NCBI GenBank assembly: GCA_050014755.1
Contig: JBEKCS010000004.1
Coordinates: 22,994 to 86,993 of the forward strand
Source: Bog-756 sp050014755
GTDB taxonomy: Bacteria > Actinomycetota > Acidimicrobiia > Acidimicrobiales > RAAP-2
Reading direction: 5' to 3'
Length of the DNA: 64,000 nt
In this document: in pieces, positions 33,491 through 42,374 of the stretch
Layout of the letters: each line of letters opens with the position of its first letter
Numbering within the stretch: the stretch's first letter is position 1
The notes under the pieces: generated by a model
Told to the model about the DNA's origin: nothing
The model's input: the letters and a program-made list of their open reading frames with translations, nothing else
Databases searched by the model: none
Made by a program: the position numbers and the translations under genes

Positions 33491-34738
33491 ATGCGGATCG
33501 CAGTGGTGGGCGCGGGCGTCACCGGGCTGGTCAGCGCCCGCGTGCTGTCGCGGGGGAACGACGTCACCGTCTTCGAGGCCGACGACCGGCCCGGCGGGCA
33601 CGCGAACACCGTGCGGGTCGACCTGCCCGACGGTTCGTTCGACGTCGACACCGGCTTCCTCGTCTTCAACGAGCCCAACTATCCCGGATTCGTCGCGCTC
33701 CTGGCCGATCTCGGCGTGGCCACCAGGGCCAGCGAGATGAGCTTCGGGGTGACCGACGAGGTCTCCGGCATCGAGTGGAGGGGCACGTCGGTGAACACCG
33801 TCTTCGCCCAGCGACGAAACCTGGCCCGCCCGGCCTTCCTCCGGATGCTGTCGGAGGTCGTCCGCTTCAACCGTACGGTCCGCACCCTGCTGGACGGGGG
33901 GACCGGCGGCGACGTCACGCTGGCGGACCTGGTCGATCGGGGCAGGTGGTCGCCACAGTTCGTCGACTGGTACCTGGTGCCGACGGGCTGCGCCGTCTGG
34001 TCCGCCGACCCCTCGACCTTCCTCGGCATGCCGGCGGTGACCTTCGCCCGGTTCCTCGTCAACCATGGGCTCATCGGGTTCGGAAACCGGCTCGACTGGC
34101 GGACAGTCGACGGCGGGTCCAAGCGGTACGTCGACGCCATCCTCGCCCCCCTCGGACGGTCGTTGCGCCTGGGTCAGCCCGTCACACGCATCGTCCGCCG
34201 ACCCGATGAGGTGGAGATCCACACGGCCCGGGGGCCGGAGCGGTTCGACCACGTCGTCGTGGCGACCCACGGCGACCAGGCTCTCGCACTCCTCTCGGAC
34301 CCCTCGCCCGTCGAACGCGAGGTGCTGGGCGCCTTCCGCTTCCAGTCCAACCGGGCGGTCCTCCATACCGATGTGGCCCTGCTACCAACGTGCCGAAGGG
34401 CGTGGGCCAGCTGGAACTACCACCGTCCGGCCGGTCGGCCGAATGCCGCCACCCTCACCTACCGGCTCCGGAGCCTGCAGGGGATCGCCTCTGCGGACGA
34501 ACTGCTCCTCACCCTCAACCGGGAGGACGTCATCGACCCGGCCAAGGTGCTGCGCACCTTCGACTATGCCCACCCGGTGTTCGATGCCGCGGCCGTCGTC
34601 GCGCAAGGGCGCCGGGAGGAGCTCGACGGGCAGAGGCGCATCTGGTTCGCCGGCTCCTACTGGGGCAACGGATTCCACGAGGACGGCGTGGAGAGCGCCC
34701 GGTGGGTCTGCCGCCGGCTGGCCGGCGACGACCTGTGA
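33491..34738 (+). CDS. FAD-dependent oxidoreductase, COG2907-like
   Basis: 415 residues with the dinucleotide loop VVGAGVTGLVSARVLS (5-20) followed by VFEADDRPGGHANTV, the amine-oxidase/desaturase-like FAD signature. DTGFLVFNEPNYPGF and the C-terminal FAGSYWGNGFHEDGVESA are typical of the flavoproteins found beside cyclopropane fatty acid synthase genes. The usual third member of that set, a DUF1365 protein, is not between them. Probably acts on membrane lipid acyl chains. The ATG follows GGGCGGGCGG. cfa begins 111 bases downstream. Confidence 0.88.
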   Translation: MRIAVVGAGVTGLVSARVLSRGNDVTVFEADDRPGGHANTVRVDLPDGSFDVDTGFLVFNEPNYPGFVALLADLGVATRASEMSFGVTDEVSGIEWRGTSVNTVFAQRRNLARPAFLRMLSEVVRFNRTVRTLLDGGTGGDVTLADLVDRGRWSPQFVDWYLVPTGCAVWSADPSTFLGMPAVTFARFLVNHGLIGFGNRLDWRTVDGGSKRYVDAILAPLGRSLRLGQPVTRIVRRPDEVEIHTARGPERFDHVVVATHGDQALALLSDPSPVEREVLGAFRFQSNRAVLHTDVALLPTCRRAWASWNYHRPAGRPNAATLTYRLRSLQGIASADELLLTLNREDVIDPAKVLRTFDYAHPVFDAAAVVAQGRREELDGQRRIWFAGSYWGNGFHEDGVESARWVCRRLAGDDL

Positions 34739-34849
34739 CCGTGGCGGATCGAGGCTTTCCACCGGTTGGCGGATCGGCGTACCCTTCCACCGTGACGCAG
34801 ACCCGGTAACGGGAGGCGGCGTCCCGAACGGCGGACAGGAGCGGTGAGT

Positions 34850-36109
34850 ATGGCGGAATTTCCCATCGGATGCCTCGGGTTGCGAGGCGGCACCCGTGTG
34901 GCCACCCGGGTCCTTCGACACCTGGCGTCGCATCTCGACGGCGGCACCCTCGTCGTCATCGACGACTCGGGCACACGCCGCTTCGGCGGCGGCGCGCCCG
35001 AGGCGACCATGGTCGTCCACGACCCCGTCGTCTACCGCAACGCCCTCCGGTCCGGCTCGGTCGGGCTCGGTCGGGACTACGCCGAAGGACGGTGGGACTG
35101 CGATGACCTCACCACCCTGACCAGAGTGCTCATCCGCGGGCTCCGCCCCGTCACCGCCGTCCAGGACCGGGTGGGCCAGGCGATCGGATCGTCCACCGAC
35201 TGGATTCGCCGGCTCCGCCCGCCCGCCCCGCGGATCGACCGGGAAAACATCCGGTCCCACTACGACCTCTCCAACGACTTCTTCGCCCTGATGCTCGACG
35301 AGACGATGACCTACTCGTCAGCCGTGTTCACCGAGCCGGGCATGGACCTGGCTGCCGCCCAGGTAGCCAAGTTGGACCGCATCTGCACCAAGCTCGGGCT
35401 CGGGCCCGACGACCACGTCGTGGAGATCGGCGCCGGGTGGGGCAGCTTCGCCTGCCACGCGGCGGCCCGCTACGGCTGCCGGGTCACCGCCACCACCATC
35501 TCGGACGCCCAATTCGGATACGCCTCCAAGCTGGTCGCTCAACGTGGGCTGGCCGACCGGGTCACCGTGGTGGACAAGGACTACCGGGACCTGCGCGGCA
35601 CCTACGACAAGCTGGTGTCGATCGAGATGATCGAGGCGGTGGACTGGCGACAGCACGATGCGTTCTTCGGCGCCTGCGCACAGCTGCTGCACGACCGGGG
35701 GCTCATGGCGCTCCAGGCCATCACCATGGAGGACCGGAGCTTCGAGCGGGCCAAGAACGGGACCGACTTCGTGCGGGAGCACATCTTCCCGGGGGCGTGC
35801 ATCCCGTCGATCGAGGCGATCACCCGATCGCTACGGCGGGCGACGCCCATGACGATCGTCGACGTCGAGGACATCGGCCGGCACTACGCCGAGACGCTGC
35901 ACCGCTGGCACCTGAACCTGGCCGGGCACGACGACGAGGTTGCCGGACTGGGTCTCGACGAACGGTTCCGGCGCCTGTGGGACTTCTACCTCTGCTACTG
36001 CGAGGGCGCCTTCCTCGAGCGCCACATCAGCGACGTCCAGATGGTCTTGGCCATGCCCGGGTGGAGGCCCCCGATGACGGTACGCGATCACGCAGTCCCG
36101 ACGGCCTGA
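34850..36109 (+). CDS. cfa: Cyclopropane-fatty-acyl-phospholipid synthase family methyltransferase
   Basis: 419 residues. ENIRSHYDLSNDFFALMLDETMTYS is the substrate-end signature of Cfa enzymes, VVEIGAGWGSFACHAA is the SAM-binding loop, and VSIEMIEAVDW and REHIFPGACIPS follow in order. It transfers a methylene or methyl group from SAM to unsaturated acyl chains of membrane lipids. AGGAG lies 8 bases before ATG 34850; an overlapping GTG at 34844 is less well spaced. Acts with the flavoprotein upstream. A hairpin follows the stop. Confidence 0.92.
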   Translation: MAEFPIGCLGLRGGTRVATRVLRHLASHLDGGTLVVIDDSGTRRFGGGAPEATMVVHDPVVYRNALRSGSVGLGRDYAEGRWDCDDLTTLTRVLIRGLRPVTAVQDRVGQAIGSSTDWIRRLRPPAPRIDRENIRSHYDLSNDFFALMLDETMTYSSAVFTEPGMDLAAAQVAKLDRICTKLGLGPDDHVVEIGAGWGSFACHAAARYGCRVTATTISDAQFGYASKLVAQRGLADRVTVVDKDYRDLRGTYDKLVSIEMIEAVDWRQHDAFFGACAQLLHDRGLMALQAITMEDRSFERAKNGTDFVREHIFPGACIPSIEAITRSLRRATPMTIVDVEDIGRHYAETLHRWHLNLAGHDDEVAGLGLDERFRRLWDFYLCYCEGAFLERHISDVQMVLAMPGWRPPMTVRDHAVPTA

Positions 36110-36121
36110 GGGTCCGCCGGG

Positions 36122-36141
36122 GCACCGTCACTCCACGGTGC
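36122..36141. terminator. Hairpin at convergent gene ends
   Basis: GCACCGT and ACGGTGC form a seven-pair stem around a six-base loop. It begins 12 bases after the cfa stop and overlaps the stop of the opposite gene, so it may end transcription in both directions. No T-run. Confidence 0.5.
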
Positions 36142-36547
36142 GCATCTGCCCGGGCTCCCAGAAGGCCCTGATGCCGCCCAGCTTTCCGTCCGCTGTGCGT
36201 CGGTAGCAGTAGACACCGTCGACCTCCACGGCACCGCCACCGGCGAAGGCGATCCGGATCGTCCCGACGTTGGCCACCTCGTCGCCACACAGGAACGACT
36301 GGCGGATGTCGAAGCGGATCGACTCGTTGATTCCGATCACGTTGTCGTAGAACGCGGCGATGGCCTGCGGCCCACGGTGGCCGGTCCCGTCGGGATCCAG
36401 CATCGAGGGACCGACCGGATCCTCGACCACGGCGTCATCGGCAAACAGGGCCAGCCATGTGGCACGGTCCCCCGCCTCGACGGCCGCCATCGACGCCCGG
36501 CCGAGGTCGCGGGCGGTCGGTGCCGCGCCCTCCCCGGCTGCGCTCAC
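36128..36547 (-). CDS. NTF2/SnoaL-like protein
   Basis: 139 residues with the cone fold pattern: ASMAAVEAGDRATWLALFADDAVVEDPVG, GPQAIAAFYDNVIG and a closing beta sheet (GTIRIAFAGGGAVEVDGVYC). SnoaL-like proteins serve as small isomerases, cyclases or ligand-binding partners. GTG at 36547 overlaps the stop of the LLM gene (GTGA), so it is coupled to that oxidoreductase and probably works on the same substrate. Confidence 0.8.
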   Translation of the reverse strand: MSAAGEGAAPTARDLGRASMAAVEAGDRATWLALFADDAVVEDPVGPSMLDPDGTGHRGPQAIAAFYDNVIGINESIRFDIRQSFLCGDEVANVGTIRIAFAGGGAVEVDGVYCYRRTADGKLGGIRAFWEPGQMRTVE

Positions 36548-37419
36548 GCGTCCACCTTGGCGATCACCGAGTCGGCGAAGCGACGGAGGTTGTCCAACTT
36601 CCCCTGCAGCGGTTCGGTGTCGGGGCCCACCTCGTAAGGCCAGCGGAAGCCGACGATGACGTCGGTGACTCCCTGCTCCTCGAGCCGGTGGATGCCGTCG
36701 ACGGTGAAGGCGTCCAGGGAGATCACGTGGACCTCGAAGGGCCTGTCCGCGGTCCCCTCCTCCTTGCGCAGCCGTTGCAGCTCGCTGAGCAGCCCGGGTA
36801 GATCGGACGGGTCGCCTCCCCCGTGCAGCCACCCGTCGCAGCGGGCGGCCCGCCGCAGTGCCGCGGTGGCATGTCCCCCGATCAGGATGGGAAGCGGCTC
36901 GGTCGGTACCGGGCTCATCATGACGGAGGGGAAGTCGTAGCACTCGCCGTGGAACTCGAAGTAGCCGCCGGCCGACAGGCCACGCACGATGTCCACCGCT
37001 TCATCCATCCGGCGTCCCCGACCCTCCCACGGGACGCCGACCAGCTGGTAGTCCTCGGGCCACGGACTGGTCCCGACACCGAGCGAAAGGCGGTTGTCCG
37101 TCATCACGGCCACCGAGGTGGCCTGCTTGGCCACGATCAGCGGGTGGCGCATGGGGAGCTTGAGCACGAAGGTGACGAATCGGATCCGCTCGGTGACCGC
37201 ACCCATCGCCGGGATCAACGAGAAGGGTTCGATGAACGGCTTTCCCTCCAGGAACTCGCGTGAGCCGTCAGGGTTGAACGGATACGTCGAGTCCGACACC
37301 TCGGGGTAGCACAGGCTGTCGGGCACGACCATGCTGTCGTAGCCCGCTTCCTCGGCGGCCTTGGCCAGGGGAAGGTAGTAGCTCGGGTCGACCATCGACT
37401 CCGCATAGGAGAACCGCAT
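36544..37419 (-). CDS. LLM-class F420-dependent oxidoreductase
   Basis: 291 residues of the luciferase-like TIM barrel. LPLAKAAEEAGYDSMVVPDSL, FVLKLPMRHPLIVAKQATSVAVM and LSLGVGTSPWPEDYQLVGVPWEGRGRR are the classical segments; the last is typical of TIGR03619-like F420 enzymes. GGAGGG is 7 bases before ATG 37419, and the ATG overlaps the upstream stop (TGATG). With the SnoaL-like gene it forms a short operon preceded by two hypothetical genes. The substrate is unknown. Confidence 0.87.
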   Translation of the reverse strand: MRFSYAESMVDPSYYLPLAKAAEEAGYDSMVVPDSLCYPEVSDSTYPFNPDGSREFLEGKPFIEPFSLIPAMGAVTERIRFVTFVLKLPMRHPLIVAKQATSVAVMTDNRLSLGVGTSPWPEDYQLVGVPWEGRGRRMDEAVDIVRGLSAGGYFEFHGECYDFPSVMMSPVPTEPLPILIGGHATAALRRAARCDGWLHGGGDPSDLPGLLSELQRLRKEEGTADRPFEVHVISLDAFTVDGIHRLEEQGVTDVIVGFRWPYEVGPDTEPLQGKLDNLRRFADSVIAKVDA

Positions 37420-37778
37420 CAGGCATCCCTCCACTCGACATGGGCCCGGACGGCACCATCGTCATCGATCCATCCGCTGTCCGCAGCCGACTCCAGCATC
37501 GCCGCGAACTCGTCTTCCCACTCGGGCCCCGGCGCATGCCCGTCCTCCTCGGCCGCCCGGAGCGCCAGAGCGCGCAGCGCATCCGGCGGAACCCTCACAT
37601 CGTCGTCGTCCTCGATCCGACCGCTCCCGTCCGCGGCGAGGGCATCGGCCAGGGCGTCGAGGGCCCGCTGATCGACGCCGCCCGGTCGTCCGGTGCGGGC
37701 ACTGACGGAAAGGGATCCGAAGTCGTCCCAACCCTCGAGCCAGACGCGCCCCTCGGCCAGATCGACCATGATCTCCAT
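37419..37778 (-). CDS. Acidic hypothetical protein (119 aa)
   Basis: A soluble, Asp-rich protein with no domain that I recognise. The first 20 residues (DLAEGRVWLEGWDDFGSLSV) look beta, the rest helical (QRALDALADALAADG). It overlaps the LLM gene by one base and follows the 122-residue gene by 13 bases, so four genes run as one unit. ATG at 37769 is an alternative start. Confidence 0.6.
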   Translation of the reverse strand: MEIMVDLAEGRVWLEGWDDFGSLSVSARTGRPGGVDQRALDALADALAADGSGRIEDDDDVRVPPDALRALALRAAEEDGHAPGPEWEDEFAAMLESAADSGWIDDDGAVRAHVEWRDA

Positions 37779-37791
37779 CCGCCCGGTCCGT

Positions 37792-38160
37792 TCAGTCCAG
37801 CTCGGGCCGTCTGACTCCGGCGGCCTGGAGCCGTTCTGCCACCCAGTGGACCCCGTCCGGCTGGGCCATGTGGTCGGCCCAGCCGTCCAGCAGCTGCTCG
37901 ATCTCCTCGCGGGTGGCGAAGGTCCCGAGGACGGTCACCAGCAGGCTGCCGACCTTGACCTCCTCGACGCTCACGTCGCCGAACGGCGTCCACGAGTCCG
38001 CTTCGGGGACCAGCTCGAGCATGGCGTAGAGCTCGCCGGTGTCCTCCACCCAGCTCAACTCGTACCGGCTGCCCTTGGCATCGAACCAATTGTTGCCGAA
38101 CTCGACCTCGGCCGACTGCCGGCGGCGCTCGTCGGCCCTGTAGAACTGCTCGATGTCCAT
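37792..38160 (-). CDS. Conserved hypothetical protein (122 aa)
   Basis: A soluble protein beginning DIEQFYRADERRRQSAEVEFG, followed by a beta-sheet core (RYELSWVEDTGELYAMLELVP) and a helix. AGGAGAACG precedes the ATG, a clean SD. The frame continues upstream only as low-complexity Arg-rich sequence. It heads the operon with the acidic protein, the LLM oxidoreductase and the SnoaL-like protein. Function unknown. Confidence 0.7.
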   Translation of the reverse strand: MDIEQFYRADERRRQSAEVEFGNNWFDAKGSRYELSWVEDTGELYAMLELVPEADSWTPFGDVSVEEVKVGSLLVTVLGTFATREEIEQLLDGWADHMAQPDGVHWVAERLQAAGVRRPELD

Positions 38161-38327
38161 CGTTCTCCTGTCGTGACGACGAGGGTCGAAGGGTTCGCAC
38201 CCGTCCCTGGACCCTGCTGGGCACGACGTTAGCCGGTGCCTCCGGCGGCGCCGGAAACACAGGTGACGGCCGCGGCCGCTCGGGGCGTGCAGCTGGCTAC
38301 GATTCCAGGCGTTCGAAAGGATCTTTG

Positions 38328-39176
38328 ATGAAGCAGTCCCCTGTCCGCGTCTTCCTCGTGCTCCTGTTCGTCTTCGTCGGCTGCTTCGGCGTTGCCTTCG
38401 CAGCCGCCGGGATGCTCGACGCGCTCCCCACTCCCGCCATCGGCGGCACCTGTGGTCCGAGCACCGCGTCCGAGAGCGCACTCGAGGCGCTGGCCGAGCC
38501 GGGCTCCATCGGGGCGGGACCCGAGCCTCCGGCCTCCAACGTCACCGGCCACCGCCAGTGGCAGACCTTCATCAGCCAGTGCCAGACACTGGCCGATCGG
38601 CGTGGGCTGCAATCCTTGGCCATCCTGGTCATCTCCGTCGTGGTCGCAGGGGTCGGCCTGGTGTGGGTTCTCCGGCGTTCCCGGGCCTCGGACAGCGACA
38701 GCGACGACGAATCCATCGACCCGACGACCGGTCTGCCAAGGGGTTCGGGTCCGGACCGCCCGGATGCACTGGTTTCGGTCGGCGCGCCTGTCGCACCATC
38801 GGGCGCGCCGTATGCCGGGACTGTGGGCTATCCGCCCCAACAGGCATTCGCGCCGGCGGCTCCCTACCCCGGCCAGCCGTATCCGGGCCATCCCTACCCG
38901 CCTGCCCCGCCGGGTCACCATCCGGGAGCGGCCTATCCGCCACAGCAGGGCTGGTCGACCCCGCCTCCTCCGTCGGCCTACCCGTCGCCCTACCCGGCGC
39001 CACCGACGTACCCGACGGTGCCCGGGTATCCGCCTCCTCCACAACCGCCGGCACCTCCGACAGCGGCTCCCCCTCCTCCGCCCGATCCCTCTCCGGCCCC
39101 TCCAGCCGGACCTGCCGGAGAGGCGGCCGACGACGAGCCGGGACCGGACGGGCAGCCGGACCAACCGGGGGCCTGA
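38328..39176 (+). CDS. Proline-rich membrane protein
   Basis: 282 residues. A first helix or signal anchor at about 7-28, an extracellular loop with two Cys (CGPSTASESAL and SQCQTLADRR), a second helix at about 98-115, then a cytoplasmic tail of 165 residues made of Pro, Tyr, Gly and Ala (YPGQPYPGHPYPPAPPG). AAGGA lies 6 bases before the ATG, and TACGAT at 38298-38303 may be a -10. Such tails occur in actinobacterial envelope proteins. The stop lies within the first codons of the pyrE remnant. Confidence 0.72.
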   Translation: MKQSPVRVFLVLLFVFVGCFGVAFAAAGMLDALPTPAIGGTCGPSTASESALEALAEPGSIGAGPEPPASNVTGHRQWQTFISQCQTLADRRGLQSLAILVISVVVAGVGLVWVLRRSRASDSDSDDESIDPTTGLPRGSGPDRPDALVSVGAPVAPSGAPYAGTVGYPPQQAFAPAAPYPGQPYPGHPYPPAPPGHHPGAAYPPQQGWSTPPPPSAYPSPYPAPPTYPTVPGYPPPPQPPAPPTAAPPPPPDPSPAPPAGPAGEAADDEPGPDGQPDQPGA

Positions 39177-39358
39177 TCATCGAGGACGTGATCACCACCG
39201 GGGGCCAGGTGATGAACTCTGCGGAGGAACTCCGCTCCCGCGGTGCTCGGATCGAGTCCGTCCTGTGCATCATCGATCGCAGTCTGGGTGGGCATCCCCG
39301 GCTGGATGCGATCGGGTGCTCGGCGCTGGCGCCTCTGACGGAGGACGAACTCGGTTGA
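39170..39358 (+). pseudogene. Orphan C-terminal fragment of orotate phosphoribosyltransferase
   Basis: 62 codons without a start encode GLIIEDVITTGGQVMNSAEE, then LRSRGARIESVLCIIDRSLGG and a tail ending LTEDELG. The IEDVxTTGG loop is the PRPP-binding signature of PyrE, and the order and length match the last third of the enzyme. The first two thirds are absent: homology begins seven bases before the stop of the proline-rich gene, in another frame. The surviving part has few damaging changes, so the truncation may be recent. Confidence 0.7.
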
Positions 39359-39391
39359 GTCACCGGTGGCGGGTGCGACGGTACCGGTGAC
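39359..39391. terminator. Hairpin after the pyrE remnant
   Basis: GTCACCGGT and ACCGGTGAC form a perfect nine-pair stem with a 15-base GC-rich loop, starting at the base after the remnant's stop. The opposite gene ends 36 bases further on. Confidence 0.55.
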
Positions 39392-39426
39392 GCGCCTTCC
39401 GATCGGATGCGCGTCCGACCACTCCG

Positions 39427-40116
39427 CTACTTGTAGATAGTCACCTGGCCCGCCGCCGAAGCCGCGTCGTAGTTCACGTCCTGCGAGATGTTTGCTTCGA
39501 TGTCGAACGTGAGAGAACCACCCGGTGGAATGACACCGCCCAAGCTCGACGCAGGGAACGAGCACACCGTCCTGTCGGGCGCGACGACGGTCTTGACGCA
39601 GGTGATGGGACTTCCGTTCGAGGCGAAGGTCACGGTCCCGGTGTCAGGCTGACCTTTGGCCGTTCCGTGGACATAGGCCGTCAGGATGACAGTCGCCGAT
39701 TCGGCCACCTTGGCCATGTAGCTCTTCACCGACAAGGTGGGGTTGCCCCGACTGACCACGAACATCGCCGTCGTCGATCCGGTCAGTTCGGTGGGCTTCG
39801 AGGTGTCGGTGGCCGACACCGTCACCGTGTAGTCACCGGCGGTCGTCGGCGTGCCGCTGAACATGCCGTCACGTGAGGCCTTTACCCCCTTGGGCAGGCC
39901 ACTGGCCCGGAAACTGTAGGTGCCGCTGCCACCGGAAGCCGAGGCCGAGACGCCCACGTACTTGGCGCCCACGCTTCCACTCGCAAAGCTGACGTTCACC
40001 ACCAGCGACGAGCCTCCCGCTCCGGCCACCGAGACAGCTCCGCCTACGGATGCCACAGCGGCGAGCACTCCGATGGACCCGACGGTGACAAGTCTACGAA
40101 TCCGAGACGCCTGCAT
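39427..40116 (-). CDS. Secreted protein with Ig-like domains
   Basis: 229 residues. A signal peptide (MQASRIRRLVTVGSIGVLAA, cut near VSVAGA) precedes a putative Ig domain of the He_PIG type (SGGSGTYSFRASGLPKGVKA, then FSGTPTTAGDYTVTVSATD) and a second beta domain of the Big_3-like type (NPTLSVKSYMAKVAESATVI, GTVTFASNGSPI) with two Cys near the C-terminus. AGGAGG is 7 bases before the ATG. Probably a cell-wall or extracellular protein; no enzyme motif. The 262-base upstream gap includes a TTTCCTGGAAA palindrome. Confidence 0.8.
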   Translation of the reverse strand: MQASRIRRLVTVGSIGVLAAVASVGGAVSVAGAGGSSLVVNVSFASGSVGAKYVGVSASASGGSGTYSFRASGLPKGVKASRDGMFSGTPTTAGDYTVTVSATDTSKPTELTGSTTAMFVVSRGNPTLSVKSYMAKVAESATVILTAYVHGTAKGQPDTGTVTFASNGSPITCVKTVVAPDRTVCSFPASSLGGVIPPGGSLTFDIEANISQDVNYDAASAAGQVTIYK

Positions 40117-40378
40117 GATGTTGCCTCCTTGCTCGATAGGTCACTGTAAGCAGGAGCCCGCCGAATTGATACCTAATTTCCTGGAAAACCGGCGGTTGGC
40201 CACAGTTCACCTTCACGTCACATCGGGGCGGCCCGACTCCGCTGTCACCGATCGTCAGAATCCATGAATCGACGTGATGATCCGAGCGCGGTGCGTACAA
40301 GATCTCGGGGGCGATGACAGACCGATCGGTCCACGCCAAGAGTGGTGGCGGCGGAGTGTCAAGCAACTCCTGAATCGG

Positions 40379-40451
40379 TGGGGCAGGTGGGGATCGAACC
40401 CACGACCGAGGGATTATGAGTCCCCTGCTCTGACCACTGAGCTACTGCCCC
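40379..40451 (-). tRNA. tRNA with anticodon CAT (Met elongator or Ile2)
   Basis: Cloverleaf with acceptor GGGGCAG/CTGCCCC, D-arm GCTCAGTGGTCAGAGC, anticodon stem GGGGA/TCCCT with loop CTCATAA, T-arm GTGGG-TTCGATC-CCCAC and discriminator A. It lacks the initiator features. Anticodon CAT fits elongator Met or, after lysidine modification, Ile(AUA); sequence alone does not settle this. Confidence 0.9.
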
Positions 40452-40693
40452 GGGGCGGCGAACCGGGCCCGCGTCCCCATCCCCATCTCCTGCCCCGGGG
40501 GCTCCCCCTACCCGCAAGGGTGCCAGCCACCATCGGCCAGGGGGAACGGCGGGATGTCCGAGGACGGGTCCCCTTCTCCCGCGGCCCCAGAGCGTACAAC
40601 TCCGGTGGCGGCCGGCCTCCGATGGGTGACTTCCCACCGACCGCGCCACCACCACGCCGCGCCGCGTGTGGACTCGCACTGGAAGGCCAGCCA

Positions 40694-42241
40694 CTACGAG
40701 GGCCGCCCGTCGGAGACCTCCACTCCCTGGTTGGGCAGCAGGACCAGGATGAGGACGCCGGCAACGGCGACCACCGCGGTGGCGATGAGCAGCGCCAGGT
40801 CCATGCCGGACACGAAGGCGTGCCGGGCGAGGAGGGCAAGTGCGTCGCCCAGCTTCGCGGGCGCCCGTTGGGCCACCGCGAGCGCGCCGCCGAGCGAGCC
40901 GGTGATGACGGACTGGACGGACGCCGGCACCCCGGCGTGGGCGACCACGGGAGCCAACATGTCCCTGTAGCGCTCGTTCAGGGCCGTTCCGAGGACGCCG
41001 ACGCCCAGCGCGCCACCCACCTGCATGGCCGTGTCGTTGGTCGCCGAGCCGACTCCAGCCTCCTCCCTCGGCAGTGATCCCATCACCGACTCCGTACAGG
41101 GCGCGAGCGACAGGGCCACTCCGATGCCGACGATCACGAAGGGGACGATGCAGTCCCGATAGGTGTCGGCCACCGTGGTCCTCGACAGCACACCCAACCC
41201 GGTGGCGATCATCAGGACACCCAGCGTCACCACGTACTTCGTCCCGAACCGGCGGGCAGCTACCACCGAGATCGGAGCCACGATCACCAGTGCCAGGGCG
41301 ACCGGTGCTATGCGGACACCGGCTTCCAGTGCACTGAAACCCAGCACGAACTGCAGGTACTGGGTCATCAGGAAGAACATGCCCAGCAGTGCGAACAAGA
41401 CGAGTGCCAACGAGGAGATGGCCACGCTGTAGCGGCGTCGGGAGAAGAACCGGAGTGGCAGCATCGGGTGGTCGATCCGGCGCTCCCACACGACGAAGGC
41501 CGCGATCACCACCGTGCCCGCAGCCAACGATCCCAGGATCGCCGGCGAAGACCAGCCACGCCCCGGGGCCTCGATGATCCCCCACAGCAGCAGCCCGAGT
41601 CCGACGATGGACAGAAGGGCACCGACCGGGTCGGGTCGGGCCGACAGAGGGTTCTTCGAGTTCGGGACGAGCCAGATGGTGGCCACCAGGCCGATGAAGG
41701 CAATGGGCAGGTTGACCAGGAAGATCGAACCCCACCAGAAGTGGGCCAGCAGGAAACCGCCGGCGATGGGACCCAGAGCCACGCCGATTCCGGTGGAGCC
41801 TGACCAGATGCCGATGGCACGGACACGGTCCCGCTCCGTGGTGAAGACGTTGGTGAGGATCGACAGGGTGCACGGCATCAGTGCCGCCGCACCGATCCCC
41901 ATGATCGCCCGGGCGACCATCAGGAGATCGGGCGTACCCGACCACGCGGCAAAGGCCGATCCGCCCCCGAAGACCACGAGTCCGCCCATGAACACCCACT
42001 TGCGACCGACCCGATCGCCCAACGCGCCGAGCGAGAGCAGGAGGCCGGCGAAGACCACCGCATAGGCGTCGACCATCCACTGCAGCTGGCTGGAGCTCGC
42101 CCCGATGCTGCGAACGATCGACGGCAGGGCGACGTTGAGGATGGTGCTGTCCAGGCTGATGAGCAGCAACGTGACGCAGAGAACCGACAGCGTCACCCAA
42201 CGATGCCGCCCCTGTGGGGCTTGCTCGCCCGGATTGTGCAT
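40694..42241 (-). CDS. DHA2-family (EmrB/QacA) MFS multidrug exporter
   Basis: 515 residues, about 14 membrane helices. LDSTILNVALPSIVRSIGAS is the family's motif D1 region, GDRVGRKWVFMGGLVVFGGGS motif A, and GPIAGGFLLAHFWWGSIFLVN with GIGVALGP motif C, diagnostic for proton-drug antiporters. It pumps hydrophobic or cationic drugs out. ATG at 42241 starts a short cytoplasmic leader. No TetR/MarR regulator is adjacent, so control is not obvious. Confidence 0.92.
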   Translation of the reverse strand: MHNPGEQAPQGRHRWVTLSVLCVTLLLISLDSTILNVALPSIVRSIGASSSQLQWMVDAYAVVFAGLLLSLGALGDRVGRKWVFMGGLVVFGGGSAFAAWSGTPDLLMVARAIMGIGAAALMPCTLSILTNVFTTERDRVRAIGIWSGSTGIGVALGPIAGGFLLAHFWWGSIFLVNLPIAFIGLVATIWLVPNSKNPLSARPDPVGALLSIVGLGLLLWGIIEAPGRGWSSPAILGSLAAGTVVIAAFVVWERRIDHPMLPLRFFSRRRYSVAISSLALVLFALLGMFFLMTQYLQFVLGFSALEAGVRIAPVALALVIVAPISVVAARRFGTKYVVTLGVLMIATGLGVLSRTTVADTYRDCIVPFVIVGIGVALSLAPCTESVMGSLPREEAGVGSATNDTAMQVGGALGVGVLGTALNERYRDMLAPVVAHAGVPASVQSVITGSLGGALAVAQRAPAKLGDALALLARHAFVSGMDLALLIATAVVAVAGVLILVLLPNQGVEVSDGRPS

Positions 42242-42374
42242 CCGGCAAGGATCCTCCGTGGAACACGATCGCGCCAGCCCAGTTGCGATGAGCACCATTC
42301 CGACCGCGTACCAATCCGAACTGCGCCGTGCGAAAATGGCTCCGAGGGAGGGCAGGGCGAGGCGGGAGCTGAAG

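Noticed and set aside
31895..34738. A 947-codon plus-strand frame across the aldehyde dehydrogenase start and the flavoprotein
   Set aside because: Only the part from 33491 is real; the rest is antisense or out-of-frame low-complexity sequence.
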